From Niebla homalea (lineage: Eukaryota > Ascomycota > Lecanoromycetes > Lecanorales > Ramalinaceae), in contig JAHGAU010000001.1 in NCBI GenBank assembly GCA_019925105.1, forward strand, positions 1,984,001-2,048,000: DNA of 64,000 bases, in the 5' to 3' direction. The translations under genes were made by a program, and so were the position numbers. How positions within the stretch are numbered: position 1 is the first letter of the stretch; each line of letters opens with the position of its first letter. The notes below the pieces were generated by a model that ran no database searches, was not told the DNA's origin, and saw only the letters and a program-made list of their open reading frames with translations. This document shows, in pieces, positions 33,216-43,052 of this stretch.

Positions 33216-36200
33216 ATGAGCTCTTCTCCACGCCCCAAGTCTATGATGGCGACTAGTAACAGTGCCACTCATCACTATGGTTCAGCTGCGTCTCTCATGG
33301 ATCCAAAGATTATGAGAAAGCAGATGGCGAACGGTACTCTTTCATTTCCTCAAGACACCTTTTCATCTTCTCAACGTCCAGTCAGCGCTCCAGCCGAGCT
33401 TTCTCCTACCTCCTCTGTCGTCTTTCTTTATGCTCGTGAACTTGATCAACCATGTTCGAAAGATGATACTTACACCATATTTGAAGGCCAATCGAAGCTT
33501 GCAGAGTACTCTCATGTGCACCCACCCCCCCACGCTTCTATGAGTGCGCGTCAATTACTGGACCCGAAAGGGTACAAGCCTGTACAAGCAAGGGGCGACC
33601 GACAGTCTGAGTCTACTGCCACCAATCAGCCATTGCCACATCCCAATTCTACCCACCATCATATCAACGGAGTCAAGAATGAAGTTCTCAAGCGTGACCT
33701 CAAAGAGGAAAATGGCATGGGCAATTTCATTGAGCAGCTTCATGGTGTCTCTGGTCGTGAGGAACGGCCAATGAAGAGGCAGAAAGTCGAAAAGACTGAA
33801 GATCTTGACGAAGACAAAAAGCGCGCATTTGTTGGCGGTGGTGAGGGTGGAGAGCTCAGCAATTACCTCAAAGAGAAGAAGGTGGAAGGTCAGGCAGATC
33901 CTGCGGGTGTAGTGGATCTCACTCAGGGTAAGCTCCTCTTCTTCACCGCCCTGTTGATGAAAAGGTCTTTCAAGAACGCGATTGACATTCCACAGGAGAC
34001 GATGTCGACGAAGTGGTCGTCGTCGGCGATAGCAATACTCGTGAAGTGTGCTATGGACGTATCGATACCACCAAGGTCAATGCGCATTCCATTCCCACTC
34101 CCGGTAGCAAGAGTGGCCTTCAGTCCAATATCTGGCCCACCATGAAACTCTCTCTCAAAAGGCTACCAGGCAAGGACCACATCATACGCGTACTAGATCC
34201 AGCAGGAAAAGATTTCGGAAACGTTGACGTCCGTACTTCGGTGGGCCTTGCTCGGATTATGGACAACAGGCCCACAAGATATCGCACCCAAGCAAGATTG
34301 GCACCTCGAAAGAGAAGGCCGGATGAGTACCCTGGTCATGAGTGCTCGCAGTATTTTGACATGTACATCAAGTGGGTTTGCTGTCGGCCGCAAGTACGAG
34401 CCAAAAAATTGCTAATTCCCTTCTAGTCTCTATGGACCGAGAGATAAAGCAGAAACGGTCGGCAGACACCTCAGTCAAAGACAGATCTATCTGCGCACGC
34501 CATTCAACTATGATGCTGGGGTGGAGTTGTGCAATCCGCATGCACCAAAACAAACCGCGCCCCGTACGAACGGTACCAGTAGTGCATCAACTAGCGTCCA
34601 TCATACCCCTGGTTATGTCACTCGTACCGTGGAAGAAGTCCGCAGCCAAGTCATGGGAATGTTCGACTCGTTGGAAAAATCAGACGGTCTGCCCGAAGTT
34701 GAGGCTGATTCTCGAATCAGCACGGAGCTACTTGCTCACCAAAAGCAAGCATTGTTCTTCCTGCAGAAGAAGGAGGCAGAACGAGTATTCAGCGAAAAGG
34801 ACGAAGACAACAATTCGTTGTGGCGACTACGCTATGGAGCAAACGGACAGAGAACCTATTACAATGTCATCACTGGCAATGAAGAGCGCGTAAAGCCACC
34901 GGAAGTCCTGGGAGGCATCTTAGCGGACATGATGGGCCTCGGCAAAACCTTGAGTATTCTAGCCCTTATCGTCGGCAGCCGCAGAGAAGCAAAGGAGTGG
35001 GCTCGACGCGAATTGGCAGTCGATGGTGATAAGCAACTATCGCGTAATTCAAAGACGACTTTGCTCGTGGCTCCACTCAGCACAGTGGCCAATTGGGAAG
35101 AACAAATCACTAATCACATCAGGCCCAAAACACTGAGTTATTACGTCTATCATGGGGGCAATCGCCTCAAAGACATCGATCAGCTTGCAACATACGATGT
35201 GATCATCACAACTTACTCCATTGTCTCGAGTGATTTCTTGGGACGCGGGAACAAGACAAACGAGGACAATCCACTCTTTCGAACATGTTTCTTCCGCATC
35301 GTACTCGATGAAGCTCACATGATTCGGGAGCAGTCAACAAGACAGTCACAAGCCATCTGCGCTTTATCTGCCCAGCGCCGTTGGGCTGTCACTGGAACAC
35401 CAGTACAGAATCGACTCGATGACCTCGGTGCTCTAATCAAATTCCTCCGCATCAAGCCATTCAGCGACAAAGGCGGTTTCGCTCAATTCATACTTTCCCC
35501 CTTCAAGAATGCAGACCCCGAGATCCTCCCAAAGCTGCGACTCTTGGTGGACAGCTTCACCCTTCGTCGTCTCAAAGACCGCATTGATCTGCCTGGCCGT
35601 CACGAAGCGATTACAAGGCTCCAGTTCTCCGACGATGAGTCTCGCCTATACGAGTGGTTCGCTAAAGATTCCCAGAGCAAACTCAGAATCATTGCAAATG
35701 ATCAACTCAAAAGTCTTGGTGGAAAAACATATGCCCACATTCTTCGAGCTATCATGCGTCTCCGTCTTATTTGTGCCCACGGACGAGAACTTCTCAGCGA
35801 GGATGATCTCAAGATCACCGAAGGTCTCAGTCGAGATAATGCAATTGATCTGGACGATGATGATGTTGTTGAAACTCCGGCCCTGAGCCCACGACAAGCG
35901 TATGAGATGCTTATGCTGGCAAAGGAGACTGGCACAGACAACTGCATAGCGTGCACGAAAACCCTCGAAGCTCGAGACAACGAAGATCAAAACGGCCATG
36001 AGACCATTGGCTGCATGCTACCTTGCTATCAGTTACTATGCTGCGACTGCATGGACACGGTGAAAACCTCTCTGATGCAGGCCACCTCAGACAACCACTT
36101 CAGATGTCCCTTCTGCAACATGACTGTGCGCACTTCATTCTTCGAGCTGACAAAGGAGGGCATTGAAGAAGCCGAGGAGGCAAGAGTCGTTGCTCGTCGG

Positions 36201-36791
36201 AACCCGAAGCAAGCAAAGATATTGGGTCGATATGGCGGTCCACATACCAAAGTGAAAGTCTTGCTCCAAGGTCTGCAAGAATCGAGGAAAGAGAGTGAGA
36301 GCCTACCGAAGGGAGAGCAACCAATCAAAAGTGTGGTATTCTCCGGCTGGACCGCGAACCTCGACTTGATCCAGCTTGCACTCGAAGAACACAATATCAA
36401 ATTCGCTCGACTGGACGGGAAGATGTCTCGACGGAACCGCAATGCTGCCCTGGATGCTTTTAGAGAGGATCCTGAGACTTGCGTCATTCTGATCTCCATC
36501 ATGGCTGGTGGACTGGGTCTCAACCTTACGAGCGGATCCAAGGTGTATGTCATGGAGCCTCAGTTTAACCCTGCTGCCGAGGCCCAAGCGATTGACCGTG
36601 TGCACCGCTTGGGGCAGAAGAGGGAAGTTTTCATCTACCGATATATCATGGATGGCAGCTTCGAAGAGAAAATGCTCGATCTGCAAGAGAAGAAGAAGAA
36701 CCTAGCGGATCTCAGCATGAATCGCGGCAAACTCGACAAAGCAGAGGCCGCGAGGAAAAAGTTGGATGATCTAAGAAGCCTCTTCAGATAA
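33216..36791 (+). CDS. SNF2-family DNA-dependent ATPase, RAD5/HLTF-like, with degenerate RING
   Basis: Predicted nuclear translocase acting in DNA repair or chromatin. Exons 33216-33927, 33996-34371 and 34427-36791 (introns 68 and 55 nt) give 1150 residues. The N-terminal 230 residues are disordered. Next is a conserved block (CYGRIDTTKVNAHSIPTP to the NLYGPRDKAETVG region), perhaps a divergent HIRAN-like module. The ATPase has ILADMMGLGKTLSILAL (about residues 527-543), LDEAHMIREQ (about 655) and AVTGTPVQNRLDDL. A zinc-finger insert at about 868-928 has CIACTKTLE, then LLCCDCM and CPFCN; its expected histidine is replaced. The helicase C half has LDGKMSRRNRNAAL, MAGGLGLNLTSGSKVY and IDRVHRLGQKREVFIYR. 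The architecture (RING inside the helicase) is that of Rad5/Rad16/HLTF, but I cannot assign the exact orthologue. Confidence 0.88.
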
Positions 36792-37222
36792 GATATGGTG
36801 GCATACCTTTCAGATGTTCGATACGACTGCAACTCTTACGATGAAGAGAAAACGGGTTGAGACAGGGGCTTCTAGGTGGATATCCTTCAGCTCTCTCGAC
36901 AACTGCATCAACTATTCCACAGTATGCATTTTGGATTCAAGCACTTTACGACCTGCTGAGCAAGTCACTGATTGACTTGAAGACACGTGGAAAGGTGAAG
37001 ACAGGGGGAAGACTCATCACAACGGCCTATCAGCAAAAGAAAATGAATCTTGACAGAGAATCGCATTGAGGGTGGCGCGGAAAACACAAGGTGGTGAACC
37101 TGGCATTTTTGATACCCCCACTAGAGAGAGCAAGATACGTTGGAATTTAGAAGGTTGCTATCAAATTAGATTTATGCCCTCTCACATCCCCGGTGCGTTG
37201 CTTGCCTCCAGTCCCAAACCCA
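36792..37222. other. intergenic between converging SNF2 and MED21 genes
   Basis: 431 bp of 3' flank for both genes. A plus-strand frame running into the MED21 region is Pro/Ser-rich and is the shadow of MED21's own coding strand. Confidence 0.5.
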
Positions 37223-38030
37223 TCATCTCCTCACCGAACAAATCAGCCCCTCCATCCTCCCCACCCACTCCCCCTTTTCCCTTTCCACCCGTTCCCTCTC
37301 CCCAATCGCCCCCCGCAAATCCTCCTCCAACACGCTGATCCTGCCCTCCTGTTCCTCCCTCCCCCTCTCCACCCCCACAATCCCGTGAATGAGCTCCTCG
37401 ATTTGCCGGGTCTTGATCACCAGATCGTGCGCCAACTCCCTCTGCGCGGCCGCGAACGTGGCGGGCGAATCGGGGCGCTGCTCCGGGTCCAGATCCGTGA
37501 TCTTGAAGGACGGCTGGGCATCTTGTTGTTGTTGTTGTTGTTGTTGTGATTGCTCTTGCGGCTGCTGCTGCTGCTGCTGTTCCAAAGCGGTGGTGGTGGT
37601 GGTGGCGGTGGCTGTCGGACCCGCTACCGGTGGCGGTGGTTGCTGAGCCGCCGCCGCCGGCGCGGCTGGTGCTGCTGTTTGGCCGTTCGGGAGGGCGGGG
37701 GAGGGTGGTGCCGCTGCTACTGCTGCTGCTGGGGGAAAGCTGGTGGAGGAAGGGGAGATGTGGTTGTTCTGTTGCTGTTGCTCCTGCTGTTGCGGCGCGT
37801 TGGAGAAGGTGGTGGTGGTGGAGGGCGGCGGTAGCGGGGAGGTCGAGTGGTGCGTCGAGATGTAGCGGAGGGAAGCGTAGAGTTGGGTGTTGAGCTATAC
37901 ATGATGGCTATCTGTGAGTTACGGTGCTGGTTGGTGTGTGGGGCTGCGAGGCCCAGAGCAGACAAAGTGGGGGATGTGGGTTGCCTACTTGATCGAGACG
38001 TTCCTGCAGTTGGGTTATGACGTCGGCCAT
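37223..38030 (-). CDS. MED21: Mediator complex subunit 21 with long Gln/Ala/Pro-rich insert
   Basis: Srb7/Med21, an essential middle-module subunit of Mediator that pairs with Med7 as a coiled coil. Minus-strand exons 38030-37989 (42 nt) and 37894-37223 with a 94-nt intron (GTAGGC...TGTATAG) encode 237 residues. The join gives the family N-terminus [20 protein letters not shown] followed by [19 protein letters not shown]. The C-terminal coiled coil runs from [20 protein letters not shown] through [19 protein letters not shown]. Between them are about 110 residues of Pro, Ala, Thr and Gln runs, encoded by TTG/CTG-type microsatellites at 37520-37585 and around 37755-37795. The family in filamentous fungi also has a linker here, but this one is long. 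The two functional ends are intact. Confidence 0.9.
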
Positions 38031-38695
38031 GTTCGCTGGCGGGGGAATGAGTTATGGTTGTTGATCTTGATATCGCGGCAGTTTTGCTGTAGAGATCAAG
38101 AGCTGGGGTCGGCGGCAAGGGCGGGTAGCCAGCGGGACGTCATACCTACCTTGGGATGCGTAAGGCTAGCAAGGGCTAGTCCTGAGAACCCCCCCTTAGG
38201 GCATACACCGTCATCAAAGTGGCTCCATCTAGCCATCATGTACTTCGATGGTGGCGACACGTCAATCAAGATTGGACGACTTGAAATCGTCTTGTCAGCC
38301 TAGGTGCAGGCATGGTGGTAGTGTTGCGGGCATGGAGTGTCACTGACTCGTCATACGAACGGTGCCAAGACACTCTCATAACACGTGTATATCTCATCAC
38401 CTGGCAGTACATCCCAGACTAGCTGGGCGTATCCTGCAGTCTTCTTTCATAGATCCATCTTCATAGATCATACTCAATTCTTACTACCCCATCACACTCA
38501 TACGTCCATGCGTGTGACACGTCTCTCTGTACTAATGGAGCTTCATTGCCTTCGAAATCTTCAAGGCTTTCATAGCTCTCAAGTGAAGGCTGTGAAAGCA
38601 CGAAGCATGTAGAGCAAGGAGCGCATCTGGATCGATTGGAGATTTCATATATCTAAGTAATGCATGAGCTTTACATACTTCAAAACGATAAACCC
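38031..38695. other. intergenic, no gene seen
   Basis: The 665 bp contain the MED21 promoter and the 3' flank of the flavoenzyme gene. A short direct repeat TTCATAGATC occurs twice near 38446-38468. Small frames are present but without family resemblance. Confidence 0.45.
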
Positions 38696-39818
38696 TCATG
38701 ATTCTTCCTTTTCGCAAAGGGTGGCATCGGTAGGAGGTAACTCAACCTCCTCAACATTCATCTTCTTAACGGCTGCCAACGCCTTCTCTCCTTCCTCTGT
38801 GCATAGATCCCTCATGGCCCCTACCGCAGCCCCTACGCCATGTGCGACAGCCATTGTGACCTGCTTCAAACTCATGCCTGCATCGCCGGCCACAAAGCAG
38901 CCTTTCACAGATGTTGACCCAAAAGGCTCATGTCGCGTAATGAAACTCCCAAGAGGATCATTCGATATTTCTACACCCAGGCCATCCACGAGCATCTTTT
39001 CTCCTACACTCACTGTGGGAGGCTTGTCGGCAATGAACGCCATCCGCTTCTTTGTCCCGTCCTCCAAACATACATCGAGCCCGGTCTGGGGCGCTGTCGC
39101 TCGCTGATAGGCCTTGATCTTCCGACTTTCGAATTTGATGCCCAGTGACTCTGCAGCTTTTTTAGCTTCTTGCAGGGGAGTGTCGTCTTGAGGCAGATCG
39201 CCATTGGTGAAGATGGTTACGTCAGCCTTGTCACCTCCGCCAAGGTTACGCATCATGGTGGCGTGGGTGAGGTGCATCGGCGATGGGAAACCGATGGCTC
39301 CAAAGGGTAGATGGGCTCGCTCCCGACCGTCACAGATGAGACATTGGTATCTGTCTCCTTTGTCAATAATCGTATCACTGAGCGTACGTTCCAAAGCACA
39401 GAGCTCACATATTATCGGGCCAGTTGTCGCCATAGCCAGGTATGTCGGGAAACACATCCTTGCTCCCCATCGCCAGGACCAGCTTCTTCGCGGACCACTT
39501 CTGACCTCCCTTGGCTTCGACCTCGAAACCGTCGTAGCCTTCCGACAACGTCGCACGTCCGACCTTCACAATCTCGGCATCTTGAAATTGGATTTCGTCG
39601 CCATAGGCTTCAATCTGTTTCTGACTTTCCCTCCGAAAGTCTCCGGGATCCCACTTGTCGTGGCCCAGGACACCGTGCATCTCGTGGATGCCATCATTGC
39701 GGTAGCTGCCGTTGGAGATGACCAGAGCGGTCCGCTTGACCCGAGCTAGGACGAGGGCAGATGACAGGCCGGCAGGGCCTCCGCCTAGAATCAAGACATC
39801 AAAGTGGTTGTTTGCCAT
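38696..39818 (-). CDS. Thioredoxin reductase-like FAD-dependent oxidoreductase
   Basis: Flavin disulfide oxidoreductase of the low-Mr thioredoxin reductase class. Minus-strand exons 39818-39409 and 39350-38696 with a 58-nt intron (GTGAGC...GAGACAG) give 354 residues. The N-terminal FAD motif is DVLILGGGPAGLSSALVLAR. The redox pair is Cys140/Cys143 in YQCLICDGRER, formed across the splice. The second FAD motif is GCFVAGDAGMSLKQVTMAVA. Active site CLIC rather than the CAxC of housekeeping Trr1, plus the short length, place it with the divergent GliT/HlyC-like group of fungal enzymes, some of which form disulfides in natural products. No gliotoxin-like cluster surrounds it, so the substrate is unknown. 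An E-box-type palindrome lies 15-22 bp before the ATG. Confidence 0.86.
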
Positions 39819-40427
39819 ATTTCGGGATGATCACGTGACAGGCCCGTTTCAGGGGTAATCGACGAACGAACAGGCAGGGAAGGTAGCTCAATGTGTGAAC
39901 GGGACACTCAAGGTGAAAGCTGTCAAAGTTGAATAGCAAGGCCGCTTTCCATAATTGTCTTGGTCCCTTTATGTATGTTTTTCCACTGTGAGAGATGACT
40001 GCGTCCGCTTTTCCGAAATCTCTCCGACCTTAATCCGGAATGTCTGGATTAGCCAAGACCAATCTATCCGAGTTGGAATGTTGTCACTGTAGTAGAAACA
40101 AGAGCACTGGATCAGTGTTGCCAACGCATGACAGCCATGCGAGACTTGGACGTCCTTTATAATGCCATTTCGACCGCTGGCTGTAGAGTTGCCAAGAGGA
40201 TAACATCACAAAGATATTGATTGGCAAAGTAGTTGAATTTTGAATTGGCATCGAGCTTTGAAGACAGACTCAGATCCACAGCGGTTTCGATTCCACCAAA
40301 CGCCGCGCTATTCTTATGGGTATCATTGCAGATATTACCGACATCCCCACCAACATTTTCAAACTTTGGATCTGTGACACAAGGCGTTGACTTACACCGT
40401 AAAGATTCCTCTCATCACTTGGCTGGC
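39819..40427. other. intergenic, promoter of the flavoenzyme gene
   Basis: 609 bp between the flavoenzyme start and the TMEM184-gene stop. Besides the TCACGTGA site it holds an imperfect inverted repeat around 40031-40051 (TAATCC/GGATTA arms). No gene is seen. Confidence 0.45.
39833..39840. promoter_or_regulatory. TCACGTGA palindrome just upstream of the flavoenzyme gene
   Basis: Perfect 8-bp palindrome with the CACGTG core, the same form as at 18628-18635. It lies 14 bp upstream of the start codon at 39818, close enough to be in the 5' leader. Cbf1-type bHLH factors, which act on sulfur and respiratory genes, bind this sequence in yeasts; the factor here is an inference. Confidence 0.4.
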
Positions 40428-42494
40428 TTACTTCCAATGTCGGGATCCATCTAATTCCTCTGGCAAGGCTGAGTTGCCTTCTCCACCTTCGTCTTCACTC
40501 TGCTCATCTACTGCATTGTGAATTGAAGATGGCTTTACCTCTCGAGGATCAAACCCTTCTCGAATGTCTTCGCCCTCTTGGTCGTCGCTATAAGTACGCC
40601 TGGCAGCATGAATGAGTAAGGGTAAACATATTGGCGCAGGTGGCTTGATACTCACACAAAATGCTTCGGCTCAGCCTCATTCCATGCGGCGCCACCTTCC
40701 TTGCGCGCTCGGACACGCTCGGTCTCTTCAGCTTGCGCATCTTCAACCATGAGATCCACGAGTTGACTTCGACCCGATTTGACCGAACCAGAGGAGTCTG
40801 ATTCCTCCTCCAGCATGCCGTTGAGCATTGGGGCTCTCGACTGCGTGTTTGAGTCATCTCGGGTCCGGTGTTTGCCCTTGTTGATGTTTTGCTTGATGTC
40901 ACTTTCCCTTCGCTTCTTATTGGCCTTGGTTGGTTGCAAAAGATTTCGGTTCGTTGCGGGGGTGATCATTGTTGGACTTGAGATGAGCCATCTCTCAGAT
41001 GACGGTACATGGGCAGTGATCACGGGATACTTGACCATGTAAGTGAGGTTCGAATCAGCAGCTGGGGTCAGAACCTACATTCCAGTCTCCGAATTCCAAG
41101 GCCTTCGCGTCTGCGAACAATGCTTCGTCCTCTGGGTCAACATCCTCTTGGTTCACTTCTGGATCTCTATCGTCATACTGTTCTATACCTTTACGGGCTG
41201 AGGTCATTGTAGCAGCGTTGCGAGGCACAGGAGGATCACCAAGTAAGGGAGTCCTGCTGTTTACCTCACTAGGCTTCGGAATCCAGTACTTGCCCTTTCC
41301 GCCCCTCTCGTACCGCATCCCTTCCATCATACGTGCGGTACGCGAGTCCGACTCGGCGTGAGCAAGAACGTTGTCTCCACTGTCAAACAAGCGATACTCG
41401 TAATTCTTTCCGGCGAAAGTCTCCTTCGTGTCCTCCAGCAGATCTCTAGGTCCGAATGCATCCCGCAGTGCGTACTTGACGGGCATGCGAGCAGCGGATA
41501 TTGTGACATCTGCATAATCATGCCATGAAAAGGCGTACCAATGAGCTATTGCAAATACAGGCATCTCGCAGCATATTAAGGCGTCCTGAATTGCAGCGGC
41601 CAAATTGTCGGCCGTGTAGCCGGGTACGTTGTTGGAAATGGCCCCCAGTTTCTGCAATATGGACAGCCCGAATCCTTGCCAGTACGAAGCAAAGATAATC
41701 AGCTTGATGCACAGGAATTTCGGTACCGGTCGGAATGGCTGTAGATCCTGTGACATGCAGACCCAAAACAACGCGAGCGCGTAGAGACTCAATGTGATGC
41801 TAAGGTTGTAGATGATGCCAGCCCACAGGTAGCCGGACGAGGGACCAAGATAGCCCTCTTGGTAGGTCCCTGTCAGCTTCATGACGATGGTGGCCACGGC
41901 AAGAATTGGCTTTAGATATGCGTATTGCAAGATACCACGTTTGATGGCGAGGAAGGTGTGCGGATCAGAAATATCAACTTTGGGAAGACAATGGTTCATA
42001 GGCCAAAGATGATTGACCGGCTGTCGGCCATGCATCATGATAATGAGGGAGCGTTCACCACCGATGAAGTTGATGAGCAGCTGGAAGAAGGTGTAGATGG
42101 TGAAGGCCTCGTAGATGTCGCGTAAGGGGTCGATGTAGAAGGCGGCATCCTGAGACATCAAACTCGCCCACGAAGATGCCGAATATATGGGGACCATGAG
42201 GAGTATCCGGACAACATAGCGTTGGAGTAGCGGCTTTCGATAGTTCTTAGTCTGAAGCCAGATGGAGCTACAATTGTATGATTAGCACGACTGCTATGAG
42301 CCTTCGAAATAGCATGAATGGAGAGGCCAAGCATACACGAATGTTATGAGTGAAGCTGCCAAAGCCGCAACACCGCACACGACGACGGCAGCTGTTCCAA
42401 GGCTTGAGCCCGTGCCAGGCCCTATAATAAGACTGTTCAACCCTGCTATTCCAGATTATTGGGGCGAGATAATACCGGTTGTTTTTCCAGGCAT
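40428..42494 (-). CDS. TMEM184/DUF300 (organic solute transporter alpha-like) membrane protein
   Basis: Seven-helix membrane protein of the TMEM184/Ost-alpha family, often on the vacuole membrane in fungi; its transport role is uncertain. Minus-strand exons 42494-42476, 42421-42337, 42267-41079, 41029-40656 and 40599-40428 (introns 54, 69, 49 and 56 nt) give 612 residues. Family marks are WLQTKNYRKPLLQRYVVRIL, LMVPIYSASSWASL, IYEAFTIYTFFQLLINFIGG, then KRGILQYAYLKPIL, and FASYWQGFGLSIL, and the FGDWNYPVI motif across intron 3. The cytosolic tail is long and charged. The first exon (19 nt, MPGKTTG) is the least certain part: it is the only ATG that reaches the first helix with a normal-sized intron, but its donor GTATTA is weak. 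It diverges from CSF1. Confidence 0.85.
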
Positions 42495-43052
42495 GTTTTA
42501 TGGGGCTTGCAGGAGATAACGAGAGCTCTGTGCTCTGCGTCGAGATACGCAATGCATCTCCGCAACCCGTCTTGGAGATGAGCACAATTTTGTCAGCTGG
42601 CAGTGGAAGACGGTAAGAGCTGAACACTGTCGAATGTTATGTGTACTGTCCGACGTCAGGTGCTCAAGGCAGCCGTTTATATAGCAATCGAGCTTGTCCG
42701 AGGAGGGCGGAGGCGACCCGTTGCCAAGACCACGACCCTCTTCGGCTTGACCTCCCCCCGGGGCTCCTCCCAGGGCTCCGCCCTCCCTCCTCTTCTGCTT
42801 GTGCCTGGAGGTATGTTTTTGTACAGGCTTAGCTACCCCAAGAGCTATTGGTCTACAAGATCTACAAGAATTACTACGTTGAAGGAGCTGCTTTCTTGCT
42901 TGCCCTTCATTCAGCTTCCGAACAGGGTTTCCCTACACCCAACGATGATATACAATGTTGTAGACACCAAGCAAGAGAGAGAATGCCGGACGACTCTCAT
43001 CCAGAGCTAATCATGATGATATTGCTGTGGTCTCAACCCAGCTACAGCCAGG
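42495..43052. other. divergent promoter region TMEM184 / CSF1
   Basis: 558 bp between the divergent starts. It contains a good TATA box for the minus-strand gene (42676-42683) and a pyrimidine-rich block around 42745-42800. Short frames only. Confidence 0.5.
42676..42683 (-). promoter_or_regulatory. TATA box, TATATAAA on the minus strand
   Basis: A full TATATAAA match read toward the TMEM184 gene, 182 bp upstream of its proposed ATG at 42494. This distance would leave a 5' leader of about 150 nt, which fits the open region without ATGs that would compete, except one at about 42560. Confidence 0.4.

Noticed and set aside
41041..41075. tRNA-like GGTTCGAATC motif
   Set aside because: No matching acceptor stem or anticodon arm around it; it falls in intron 3 of the TMEM184 gene.
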